Below are positions 36,230 to 47,425 of a stretch of DNA of 64,000 nucleotides, piece by piece. Location of the stretch: positions 15,718,001 to 15,782,000 of the forward strand of contig JAYKYS010000004.1 of the NCBI GenBank assembly GCA_036924285.1, given 5' to 3'. This stretch comes from Asterella californica (lineage: Eukaryota > Streptophyta > Marchantiopsida > Marchantiales > Aytoniaceae). A program made the position numbers and the translations under genes. The notes under the pieces are model-generated. The model saw only the letters and a list, made by a program, of their open reading frames with translations. It was not told the DNA's origin and made no database searches. The first letter of the stretch is position 1. Every line of letters begins with the position of its first letter.

Positions 36230-39200
36230 TCGGATGAGAAGAAGAAGCCATATGTGTAAGCAAGCTAACGAACGTGAGCCAATATGATAATTTGCTAACT
36301 TCTTGTGACATATACTGCAAAGAGAATGACCTAAACTCGAAGTACAGCGTAAGGGATATTGTCCAACATTCATTAAGAGATCAATTGTTACAACAATCAT
36401 GTGGGAGTTGTCAGAAATCATAAGATCAAGATTGTACTTTTGTGTAAATACTGAGAAACATGATGAGGAAAATGATGTCAGAATATCATGGAAAAGTCCG
36501 AAACTAAAGCTAGAAAATTTACGACATAGGTCAGACAAATGTCCAACAATAAAATCCTTACAGCTTTTTTGCATTTTTTCATGAGTGTATCAAGATAAAC
36601 CCGATATCTCTCTATTGTCTTAATTTATGTCATAAATATTCTGACAATTATTTAAGACATAATTATAACATCCATCCTTTTTTACAAAAAATTTGGTTAA
36701 GGTAGTTGTAGAAAACATGTCTGACTTTTTGTCACAGTGTTGTCAATATCAATCCTCGTCGTAGCGATATCAGAAATGTAACTTCTAAAAGTAGACAAAT
36801 CTGTAGTAGTGTAAATTTGCAAACAATCCTAGGAATAGCCAAACCTCTCTCGGTTTTGATACTACATCTCCGTCTTTGATTCTACCGAGTAAAAAAGAGG
36901 TGTCAAAGTTAGTGTCCGTCAAGGTTATTCTGTTATCCCGGACACAATTTCAGTCAACAGCCATTTCGATCGCGGGTGGCTCTGGAGGTACCCGTATAAA
37001 TGACCCGAAGGTTTAGTTTTTTACTAGCCGTAGTTATTTAGCCCGTGGATTAAATGCTAACCTCTACTTGTACTATAATCATGGTATCACATATACACTC
37101 CAATCCAAGAGTAAATCGTTCTAAAACAAACTTCAATACATAAGCGACGACATAATTCACTTGATGCACTCGCAACTATGTCAAAATCTACGTTCGACTC
37201 TCCTCTATACCTTCGTCAGGGAATCTATGTTTCACCATAAAAAATTTCTTTTCGGAAGGACTAAAGCAAAATCCTGGAGAGACGAGGCGAGTTTTCCCTC
37301 TAGCAAGCTTGACACTCAACGTCAGGTTTGAAATCCAAAAGAATTTCTAGTCTTCCCACACTCATAGAATTGCACGGAGGAGTGAGCCCTGACGCATTCT
37401 CCACTCAAGCAAGGTTTATTCCTTGCTAAGCCCTAGAAAATCCCAGTGTTGAATGACATAAATGTCATTTCCTCTCAGGCAAGAGATAAACATGTTCTAT
37501 TCTTGGAATGAAGGATTTTTCTTCATTCAGAGAAATGGAACATCTCGAAAATACGGATCATCACTTTAATCAAGTAGGAAGTGGAAGTCTCATGAAATAG
37601 ACTTTAGAAAAGATTACTCCAAAAATCAATTCTATGTTGTCGAACTTCTCGATATTTTTTTTGATTTCTTCAAACGATTTACCGGCTTTATGCAAGTCAA
37701 CAAACAAAGAAATATGTCTCTTTCTACTTTGTTCTTTCTCGTGACTCTCTCTAATTCTTTTCGTATCTTTCAACGTCGTCATTCGACGACGTTCATTGGT
37801 ATATTCGAATGAATTTACTATGTTTTCTCCTTGATATTCTCTTTGTACAATTTCAACACGTCCTCTTTTACATTTTTGCTACTTCTTGATCTCTGCTTTT
37901 TGGATATTTCTTGCACCGACTCAAGCATATGATGTACAACTCCTCGGCTCATCTCGTCTTATCCATCTTCTTCTTCTTCTTCATTATTCGTTCTCTCCTC
38001 ATCAATCGAATTCATCTCCTTCGTCACAATGAGAAATATCTATATTTCCACCGCCTTCTTTTTCGTATCGAAGTAGAGCATTGTCATATCAAGGAAGAGT
38101 ACTTCTTTTTTGAAATTGAGAATCATATTTTAAACATTCTTCTTGCGATGAAATTCCACGTGTAGTGACAGCAAAAAGATCAATGTTGACATCCGGACCA
38201 AAAATTACATTCATTCAATAACAATGAGAACAGTTTCTATTCAACTTGTCTTCCAACATCAATTCCGTCAACATCTCATCTTCTATCAAGTCTCCTCGCT
38301 ATATCTTGAATTTCTTTCGCTTTCTTGTACATGTCACCATATTTTCAAATCACTTTTTTCAATTCTACACTAGTGACAACAAAGAAACAGTTCTTCTCAA
38401 AAAGTTGAACAACCATGATCCCCAATGCGAGGTTTTGCTCAAGCATTTTCCAACATCGACTTTGATATTTCGTCATGTTCCATGCAATGCTACAAAGTTT
38501 TCTTCATCTTCGATATATGCAACTATTTTTCCTAATCATCTTGATTCAAAAAATATGTGTTCTTTTTGAAACCTTTGCATTACTATCAAGAGAGTCTATG
38601 TCACATTACACTCGACTTCATCACATATACTATGCTATCTTCTCGTTGCTGTCAATCCTTTTACCAAAAAAATACGACTGTCGAATGGAAGATCAATCTG
38701 CTTGTTCTACTTCTTCAAACCGTTTGAATGTTGACTTCCAAAAGTGAGTAATTTGAATCTCTCAGTGTTTATCTTCATTCTAAATTTTGCACTATTTATA
38801 TAAAAAACTTCATAAATAACATGAATATATGTTTGAAACCTCCTTTCACTTTACCGCAACTATAAGAGACAAAGTTAAACGAGATATACTTAAGTCAATG
38901 GCTTTACTGAAGGTGCACTCACATCGAGAAAGATTTCCGGACTACGTAGAGTTCCGAAGAATAATGATTCCTTCTGGAGAAATATTCATCATTATAAATA
39001 TTGTTTGGATTATTGGCTTACGTCGGTTAGAATGTTGTTATACACCGGATATAATAAGTCAAAGTGCTTCAAGAGATGACCGGCACGAGCGCGTTTGGTG
39101 AATGTCTTATCTTGTTTTAACAGTTACTTCCCCTGTTCTTCCCCTATTCACGTTGTAGGAACTATGAAGATACTACCTGCACCAAGGTGAACAAACAATC

Positions 39201-41070
39201 CAGACCAGAACCTCTCTATTTGCTCTTGAATATTCGACTTCTTGATGCGAAGAGGTGAGATTGACCGTTGGGTGCTTGTAGACTGCTTTCGGCTCCTCCT
39301 CACGGGCAGGAGCTTTAATTACTCCACTCGGTTTTCAGGATTTCAGAATTGGATTCTCGCTTATTTGGTCTCAAACTGAGAACTTGCGCTAAGTGTCTTA
39401 TAAAGTGGCAGAGAAACTATCATGTAGAGATCAAATTCCGTCGAGTTCTCTTTCATGATCGTGGGAACTTGAGAGAGTGGGTTGAACTTTGAAGGGAGGT
39501 GAACCAGCCTGTTGGTGGAATCGACGCTCCAAGTACAACAGCATCATCTGCTTTTGATGAACCTCCTTCTTAGGAATAAATTACGTAAGTGGACCAGGTT
39601 GAAGATCGAACCTATCATCAAGACAGACTAGAAGGCTAGCATGGTTTTTTTTGTTGGTATATTCAGCAGTCAGAATTGACAAGTTTCAGTTCGCGGAGAG
39701 AGCAGAGAGGTGTACTCCTTAAGGATTGCATGTCGTGGTCTTTCGAGTATAGACTCGGCGTACTGGCTGGACCGTGCACAGAGAGATAAATAGAGAGAGA
39801 GACTGCTCGTGCTGGAATCGCAGTATTGGGAAGGTTGAGGATTGGGAGCAACAGGGAATTGGGAATGAAACAAATCAGGAGCAGTTTGGAGATGCAGTTG
39901 CCTGGGGTGGATGTACAATCGGTATTTATTGAGACAACATCTGTGCTTTGAACTTTTAGACTTCTCCTACCACGTGTTAACTGTAGGTGAGAGTGAGGTG
40001 AATCTTGGAGCTCATAGTATCAGATCAAAGAGAGATAACATAGGAAAAACTCGAGAGATGATGAAGTCGTTGCGTAGATCAACGTTGGTTCTCGAAAACA
40101 TACAACATCTCGGTGGTAAGAATCATATTTTGATTACAAATTATACAACAACTTTCAAGCCAATCAGAATGTATCTTGCACCATTTGACTTTTTGTCATT
40201 CTCCACAGGAACTTTTGTATTGTTGTTTACTCTACAGAACCATTAGGTTGTAACTTCATCTTTAAACTTAACCTTTAATGGACTTTTGTTTGGTGAACAT
40301 ATTTCTCAGGAACTTGTATGTTTTTTAGAAAGTGCTAGGAAAGCCAGACGGCTCAACAGTCATGTCCTCACGATGTTACGAGCTCGCTTTCCTCACGAAA
40401 ATAAGTTGACCGCTCTCGTTAAACAAAGTGGTACTGTCGTCCATCGAATAAAGTATCCAAGTATCCCGTCAGCTTTCGACACATTACCAGCAAGAGGTAA
40501 TGTGTAGAGAGGTTTCAATGATATACGTTAGGAACATGTAACTTGTATAAAGAATTTTAGTGATGGATGAGGTAACACAAGTTAAGATACCACAAGTTTC
40601 GTCTATCGATTGCTGAATCATTGTTAGAATTTACTTCCTGGAGGTCTCAGTATGATGCAATAATTTTTTTTGAATACGTACGACAGTGACCTATAGGTTT
40701 AATCCGCATGATTTTGCTGATAAGACTTGCTGAACTTTCAGATTTGGTACAGATTGAGTTTCTATTGACTTTTGCATGAGTAAATACCTGGAGTGGAGTA
40801 ATCAGCACTTCCCATTCATTGTCTCCAAGACTGTCCATACTTCAGATTCTCACTGTTTTTAGACACTGAATACTGAAGTGTGTAGGGTGAATGTCACATG
40901 CTTCACGTCACCCTACAGGAAACCAAGGACTTCTTCATAAGAGCCATTGACCATTACATACTTACGGAAGTACTTAGTTCTCTCGAGAAGTCTCGTCCAC
41001 ACTTTCATGACTAAGCAAAGGGACATGAATCTGAGAATCAGTAACCCATTCACTAAGTTCAGAAGATAGC
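36230..41070. other. AT-rich intergenic DNA, no recognised genes
   Basis: Many short open frames (37911-38165, 38246-38569, 38829-39101, 39911-40246) contain no recognised motif. A C/T-rich run lies near 37960-37985. Probably decayed mobile DNA. Confidence 0.3.
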
Positions 41071-41072
41071 TG

Positions 41073-41342
41073 AATGCACCACCAGTGACATCCCGAGAAG
41101 GGTCCAACTCGAAGAGCATGTAAACTTTGCGGCTCTTATGCTGCACGGGGGATAATTGTATCAAGATTGAGTCTTACGCTAAGTTCTTTGTCCACTGAAC
41201 AATGATGACAAAAACTGTCTGTATAAATGTGAAAAGAGATTTGAACTGTCAACTGATTTGACAGCCTTGATCAGATTACGTGTCTCCAGATTTTTTATAG
41301 CCTTCGTAACTTGTGGCTGTTGCAAGTTTGTCGTCCAGATGC
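41073..41342 (-). pseudogene. RNA polymerase III subunit RPC6 (RPC34) fragment, two exons
   Basis: Exon 41342-41254 encodes GIWTTNLQQPQVTKAIKNLE, then TRNLIKAVKS; a GT..AG intron (41253-41141) leads to an exon encoding HKSRKVYMLFELDPSRDVTG followed by GAF. This is the winged-helix core of RPC6, where human and plant proteins have a K-G-I-W, N-L, L-I-K-A-V-K-S-V, K-V-Y-M-L and V-T-G-G-A-W series. About six residues usually lying between G-I-W-(T/S) and N-L are missing and the sequence diverges after T-G-G-A-F. The flanking exons are absent. Probably a captured or degenerate gene fragment; a diverged functional exon pair is less likely. Confidence 0.6.
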
Positions 41343-41389
41343 CTGTAGAGAAACGCACGGGAACAAACGGTGATCATATACTAGACAAC

Positions 41390-41760
41390 TTACCGTGCAT
41401 GATAAGATTGTCCCACATGAAATTTGTCTGATATCTCCAACAATGAAGTAGCATTTGCAAGTCTGTAGAGAAAGATTGCAAATGCGTGATCCAAGTTGAG
41501 TCTTCCTCGTGTTAAAGTCCATTCTGGTAAAGCAGACATGAATGGTTGTACAAGATCAACCAACTTACAAAATAGAGTATGACTCATTCTGAATTGTACC
41601 TGCCATTGTGTATCTCGATCGATCTGTGGAATAGTCCAAATCCCGTGTAAAAGTACTTCCCACCATGTACTAGCTCTTGGAAATATCCACCATTTTCTCT
41701 TCCTAGGAACAGCAGTCAACATCATGGATTCAACGATTGATGTCAAAAATATAATAATAG
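41390..41760 (-). pseudogene. PIF/Harbinger-like transposase N-terminal fragment
   Basis: The frame contains RKRKWWIFPRASTWWEVLL, FRMSHTLFCKLVDLVQPFM and a helix-turn-helix-like AFAIFLYRLANATSLLEISDKFHVGQS (split: the first 20 residues begin at AFAI). These match the N-terminal part of Harbinger/HARBI1-like nucleases upstream of the DDE core. The DDE catalytic part does not follow; instead a consensus-like donor (CG|GTAAGT, at 41388-41389) and the RPC6 fragment come next. No terminal inverted repeats were identified. Confidence 0.55.
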
Positions 41761-41932
41761 AATATTCAAAATCCTCTTCGAGATGGATCATCATAGACAA
41801 AACGTCTTCTCAATTCTATGTATCCCAGTATGGATATAACGCGATACAAAAGTCTGTTGTATCCATGAGGATTTGTATGTATCAAGTAAGGACGTGAAGG
41901 TTGCCTGTTAAAGAATTCAACTCATAAATCAA

Positions 41933-41971
41933 ACTCATTATCATGTAATAATTAGTTACATGATAATGAGT
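41933..41971. repeat. Perfect 16-bp inverted repeat with 7-nt loop
   Basis: ACTCATTATCATGTAA (41933-41948) is exactly complementary to 41956-41971. Further partial copies of the arm (TAATTATCATGTAG) follow directly to about 42010, giving nested pairing possibilities in a very AT-rich stretch. Confidence 0.85.
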
Positions 41972-42412
41972 AATGTAACTAATTATCATGTAGTTAGTTA
42001 CATTATAATAACTACTCATATTTCAATATCTAGTTATAATATAATAATTATAAATAAATTTAATTTCTTAAAGCAACTTAGTACATCTACTTCAGTTCTT
42101 TAAGCTCAGAAGATATGTTGGTTTATCAAGCCATCCAGCACTCTGCCAATCAAGATGGGCTACGATTTACCTAAAACTTGTGCTTATGTAAAACCTTCCA
42201 AATAATGCGATTCTAAGTGTTACCTTCCTCTTGCTGCGAACTTTGTATTAGTTGAAAGAAAAGAGTAAAGAATCATTTCTCCGGTGGTCCCGTCCTTAAC
42301 GACTTAAGTATATCTCAACTAGCATGATAACTAGATCTACTATTCACTTATAATGGATTGCAAACGGATACAGAAGGTGCAAACATTCTCGATGTCTGAT
42401 CTTTGATAACAT

Positions 42413-43621
42413 CTAACAAGTCTGGCACGATTCTACAAACCTCACAACATCTCTATCCATGTTACGCCACCAGTACCTCTCCTTGAGCTTTGTAAAGATT
42501 ACATAAATATCTCGATGTCGAGTCCATATGCTATCATGGAACTCTTGGATAAGTCGCATCAGCATGTCCTTCTTGCAGATAACTCTTTTGTGATAGATCA
42601 ACATCTCGCTTAGATCGCTTCCACAGATAACCACCTTGTAGTAGGTAGTTGTAAGTCTTTCATTTGATATGTTTGAAATGTATATCACTCCATTTATTCA
42701 AGAACGTGTTAAAATAACGACCAATATCTATCCATTCACCCTCATACAACTGCTCTTTGAATGATTTTGGATACACTACTTCTCCTTTTTGTTTCCTAAA
42801 AAAGACAGAATTGCCAACATCCTTTGTATTCTCGATCATATCTTTCTCTCTCTCATATCTTGCTCGAGACACTATATCTACTACTGGGTTATCCTTGCTT
42901 GCTATGTGCTTGAACTCAGGATTCAATAACTTGATGTACGTTGTCCATCTTAGCATAGCAATATCATGAGTGTTGTAATTTGTAACCATTCCCAACAATG
43001 ATAAACATTCAGTCTCTGCTACCACCGATGTCTCGTTCAAGTAATTTTTCTCAGTCTTCATATCAAACCAAGCTGTTCTCGTTTCACTTGTGGGTACTTT
43101 CTTTGTTGCTCACTCAACACTTTTGTGCCGAACCGCACAGTAACCTTGTTCCCTTCTTCATCATCTTACCCCACAACCCATCCAATGGCTATAAGACTAT
43201 TATCAACGATCAAAACTACATGTTTACCATCCTCACAGCTGACATTACGAAGTACAAGCGGGGAAGACCATAGTTCTTTTAGTCTTTGAATTGCCACTGA
43301 GTGCTTCTCGTGCCGCTTAAACTTCTTGCCCTTCTGAAGCAAGTCGTACAAAGGATCAGCAACATGTGCAAAGTGAGGAATCCAAACATGATAGAACACA
43401 TAAGTTCTTAAGAACCTCCGTATTTCAGTTTGAAAACTACATGTATCTTTCATTCGTTGGATGGCATCTATCTTACTTGGATCAGGTCTACGACCAAACC
43501 AGAAGCAAAACAAAAGTTGACAGCGGCTCAACTTGAGAGTAAGGAGAGGTTTGACAAGATCCATAAGCTTCGACCGAAACCAATACAGATTGGGACTAGG
43601 TGTTGATATACGACAGTACAT
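42413..43621 (-). pseudogene. Decayed Ty3/gypsy pol fragment (RT end, RNase H, integrase start)
   Basis: Minus-strand blocks match the intact pol at 55.6-56.7 kb: DPSKIDAIQRMKDTCSF and YHVWIPHFAHVADPLYDLL (RT thumb and connection), VVLIVDNSLIAIGWVVG (RNase H start, catalytic Asp present), FKHIASKDNPVVDIVSRARY (RNase H end, with Val for Ala), then the integrase zinc-binding region with EFHDSIWTRHRD and CQTC. Several stops and frameshifts. Same family as the element inserted at 50.5 kb but older. Confidence 0.8.
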
Positions 43622-43689
43622 TAGAGAACCAACACTCTACACTTCAAAAGTTTTCCAAGAGATGAATTGACCCATATATTTATCTCATA

Positions 43690-43830
43690 TGTGCATCAGA
43701 ATGCTACTTATTCCTTGCAAGAGCTAGATGGTACGTCTTTAAGGCTTCTTGTTGCTGGGAAACGAGTGAAATTGTTCAAAAAGAGAGGAGGAACAGTGGA
43801 GCTGGTTGAGTTCATAAGGTCAAAACAGAT
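43690..43830 (+). pseudogene. Gypsy pol C-terminal fragment, opposite strand
   Basis: The plus strand encodes NATYSLQELDGTSLRLLVAG then KRVKLFKKRG. This matches the extreme C-terminus of the intact pol (near 57530-57620), where NATYSLRELDGAVL and KRIKLFRRRG occur. It faces away from the pol fragment immediately to its left, so the copy has been broken and one part inverted. Confidence 0.75.
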
Positions 43831-44373
43831 CACAAAGTGCAAATGAGGACTTTTTATCTGAGATAGTTGAGGAGAACGAAGATGACTTTGAGAATTACGA
43901 GGACAAATGATGGATAGGCACATACTAGAAGATGTACATGTTTAGATGGGATGAATGTCATGTCGCATGATAGTCTATACAGTGAAAGATGGTAACAAAG
44001 GGATTTTTTTCCACGCGGTTGTAAGGGAAGCTGCCCTAGAGCTTGTTAAGCTGGGTAGGTGCTAAGCTAAGATAAAGCTAGACAAGCTGCCCCTTAGCTT
44101 ATATTCCAAGAAGTCATGAAGGTACCAGGTGGAAGCTCTTCTTGATTAGAGCATGCATGTGTTTTCACTTATGAGAAATAAGGTTATACGTAGATATTTG
44201 CATCATTTCTAGTTTAAGAAAGTGACAAAAGAGGAAACTTTGTCATTTTCTGTTCATTTTCCGATGACATCATCGGGTACATGTTCTTGAGTAGTAGAGT
44301 TTTGGTTCTTTTGATACTAGAAATGGAGATGTATAGTAGAAGTAGCACCCGAAAAGCTAGCAAAGATGGTAAA
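43831..44373. repeat. Repeat-derived sequence including a reversed AGCTTAGC block
   Basis: About 44030-44150 is the reverse-complement counterpart of the AAGCTAAGG...AGCTTAGC block at 25.78 and 35.88 kb. No coding region is recognised. Confidence 0.45.
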
Positions 44374-44697
44374 AGCAAGTTCTGTAGGCTTATGTACAAG
44401 TTCCTTTACTTTATTAAATAGAAGCAGTAGCTACCTCAGTGGAAGGGACGTTCACCTAGGAAGAAGAGATCCTTAGATCAAATCCTCTTGACTCCTAGTT
44501 CTTATCTCAGCATGTTGACCTCTTGGATGAGAGTAGCAAGTTCTGTAAGCTTATGTACAAGTTCCTTTACTTTATTAAATAGAAGCAGTAGCTACCTCAG
44601 TGGAAGGGACGTTCACCTAGGAAGAAGAGATCCTTAGATCAAATCCTCCTGGCTCCTAGTTCTTATCTCAACATGTTGGCCTCTTGTTGGTATGGTT
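44374..44697 (+). repeat. Tandem duplication, two copies of 161 bp
   Basis: The unit starting AGCAAGTTCTGTAGGCTTAT (44374) recurs at 44535 with only a few substitutions. Noncoding. The high identity suggests a recent duplication. Confidence 0.9.
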
Positions 44698-44719
44698 ATG
44701 TCTTGCACATATAAGGACG

Positions 44720-45230
44720 GGGGACTTATACTAAACCTCCGCATGCAACCGAGAGTATGAGTTGAGAGATACCTAATACAACATGGAAGGGCTTGCACCT
44801 CTAAGGCGGAGGACTTGTATCCTTCTTAAACGTAGATTTTCTGATCTAAACCTTCGCATGCAACCGAGATTATGAGTTGAGAGATACTTAATATAGCTAT
44901 GGGAGGGTTGTAAGCCTTGTGGGGTGGTCTTGCAGCTGTGGCTTTCTCTAAAATCGTGGCTTGATCCAATTCTAGGTTGCATCAAGATGTCTTCGAGGGT
45001 TGAGAAATTTTTATTAAACAAGGGTTAGCTAAGCTAGGGGTCAGCTTAGCTAAGGGGCTGTTTGATAGGGTTGTAAGCGCTATGGGGTGGTCTTGTAGCT
45101 GTGGCCTAGGCTCTAAAATCGTGGCTTGATTCATAATTTGGATTTCATCAAGATGGCATCGAGGATTGAGAAATTTTTATTAAACAAGGGGTCAGCTTAG
45201 CTAGAGGGCTGCTTAGCAGTAGGCTTGTTT
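44720..45230 (+). repeat. Further imperfect direct repeats
   Basis: Two copies of a block with CGCATGCAACCGAGA and TATGAGTTGAGAGATAC lie at about 44741 and 44846. Two copies of a block of roughly 170 bases with AGGGTTGTAAG, GGGGTGGTCTTG, AAATCGTGGCTTGAT and GAGAAATTTTTATTAAACAA lie at about 44885-45060 and 45065-45230. Probably nested fragments of one noncoding repeat family. Confidence 0.75.
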
Positions 45231-45813
45231 TCCAGGTAAATCGACGTGCGACGGCAGTTCGAGGAACATTACAAAGACTTGTAGAGAGAGATGAGACGAC
45301 ATGCACAAAAGAGAGAAGAGAAGATTTTGATCACTGAGGACATTGATGATGAAATTGAGACGTGAATAAAGTTTCTTGAGTCTTGACAAGCTTATTTGCA
45401 CAGATTTGAGTGTCTGATTGACCTTGATGGATTCAAGAGATCGTATTTGAGTTCTGATCACTGACAGCAGTCTGATTTTCTTCTCATAGTCAATCACAAT
45501 CAAGAGATCCGTCCTCCTAAGAAAGACTCTCACCACGACAAGAAGGTATTTGGATGTAGAGAGAAATAACAAGACCTTAGACCAACTCGACAAAAATCTT
45601 GTGTCCACTATCCAGTCGATCAGTCTTTATCTCGACTCTAGTGTCTATTTGTCTCGGTTTCTACCGACTTAACTTGACCTTAAGTGTAACGCATGTGCAT
45701 CACGTAATACCACTAAATGTTCAATCGTGCTCTAAGTACATGAATGATCTATACATGATAAACACATGCTTTGGTTCACAAAAGCACCTTCAAAAAATCC
45801 CTTAGGTCGGCTT
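45231..45813. other. Left flank of the methyltransferase-bearing element
   Basis: A minus-strand 131-codon frame (45213-45608) has no recognised motif. No clear target-site duplication with the right flank (after 63643) was found. Confidence 0.3.
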
Positions 45814-46101
45814 TGTCACGTCAGTTTGGCACCTCGGCTAGGTTGACCGAGTGCGAAGTGACGCACCCCGGTAAGACCGTTAGTGCCGTTAGGGTGAGTT
45901 GGTGGGAGAGTCCACTAAGGGTATACTTCGCAGGTAGGGCTTGGAGGCCTTAGTTCTTCGAGTTGAGCCTTCAAGTTCCAGGCTATGGTGGATAGTCTAG
46001 TTGAGTGTAACCCGGATTCTCTTCGCGTTAAGAGTGGGTTTGGCTTGACCATTTGTGAGTAATCAGTGTTGTAGTGTTGGAGATGGTAATTTCTCTACTC
46101 A
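45814..46101 (+). repeat. Left LTR of the outer element
   Basis: 288 bases with the same length and order as 63356-63643, differing by scattered substitutions (roughly a dozen by eye). Starts TGTCACGTCAG and ends CTACTCA, giving TG..CA ends. The sequence just inside is not an obvious tRNA primer site, so the exact inner edge is uncertain. Confidence 0.7.
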
Positions 46102-47425
46102 GATTACTCGAAGAACTGAGTGCAAGTCGAGACGGAGTTCAGTAAGAGCTCGCTGATCTGAAATCTGAAATCGTCCGCAGGTATCTTCAGACGTTGTCGT
46201 TCGTCAAGCACGAACGACATGTTGGAGTTGTGATCGACATGTTTGGAGTTGTGATCGAGATGTGTGGGCGCATGTTACATTGCTGGTCGCAGATCGATTT
46301 GTTGTTGTTGAGGTCGAGTGGAGATTTCTGTCATGCAGAAGCGCTGCAGAAATTTTGCAGAGGTGCGTGAGTGCGGAGGCGTGAGAGCGGAGTGCGAGAG
46401 TGCGGAGGCGGAGCGGAGCTGAGCCTGAGCCTGAGCCTGAGCCCGCGTCCGCGTCCGCCGCAAGCCAGCTTGCTGACGTGCGTGAGAGAGGTATCCAAGC
46501 TTCAGTTGTGTGGGAAGGGTAAAACCAACTGGTCACCCATCCCAACACTATTCCTGGACCTGGACTCCTACTCTGTAGTCTTAGCTTTGGCTTTACCACT
46601 AAACCAATAGCTCTTGGTGTCCTACAGGGATGCGTGCAAGTACTTATGGACTTGTATAAGGTAGTAGGAGACCTTCTCGCACGTCCCTAGAGGAGTGGTA
46701 GAGTGACCCCATAGTATTAGGGGTAAGCTATAGTTGTAGTAGTGCTTGCCTATACCGTAGAGACGTGTATAGAGACAATTGGTGACAGTTGTCTTGAGTG
46801 AGCTAGTACAGCTACCACGTGGATGTTTTTGGAGCTACTAGAGATGTGGACATCTAGTTAGTGACCTCCAGTGTCAGTTAGTGACCTCCAGTGTCAGTTA
46901 CGACAATTGGTGACCATATATTATGCATGTGGTCACCGACGAGGAGACGTCAGTCCGGGTGGGGCTGGATTTCTCTTTATGTGAATGTTTGAGTGTGGAA
47001 GGTTATCGTTTGGACTTCTTGTGGTTGGAACCCCTCCATATTCTGCTTCCTGTTTGTGCGCCGCCTTTGCTTGTGTTGGTGCTTGATTTCCGGAGTGAGT
47101 TCACTCCAGTGTGCTGTCGGTAGTGAGGTTGGAGTTGCGGACCAGTCAGACTACCTTAGTCTCTCTCACGGTGCGGTTGGAGTGACGACCAACAGACTGT
47201 GAGAGGTTGCCTGTGGTGATGGCAGGTACAGGTTGTCCTTACCTTGACCGTCCTAGTAGGGGATAGGTGAGCTCAGTAGGAGCGGGGTTAGGCAAGTGGT
47301 GGTTACGGTGGTGACGGGGATTGTGACATTCCAGTTGGGGAGTGTGTTAGCGGGATTCTCTCATCACTGAGTTCTCGGGAGGTTCTGGTGGGGACTTCTC
47401 GGACAGTGGATATACACGGAGTGGG
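46102..47425 (+). other. Leader region of the outer element
   Basis: About 1.3 kb without a recognised protein. It contains a short hexamer run (GAGCCT repeated, about 46417-46442) and a 20-base unit TTAGTGACCTCCAGTGTCAG repeated in tandem at about 46858-46897. A packaging or untranslated leader role is inferred from position only. Confidence 0.4.

Noticed and set aside
41254..41760. In-frame Harbinger-RPC6 fusion gene
   Set aside because: The donor after the Harbinger frame leaves phase 2 while the RPC6 exon needs phase 1, so the fusion would not read through.
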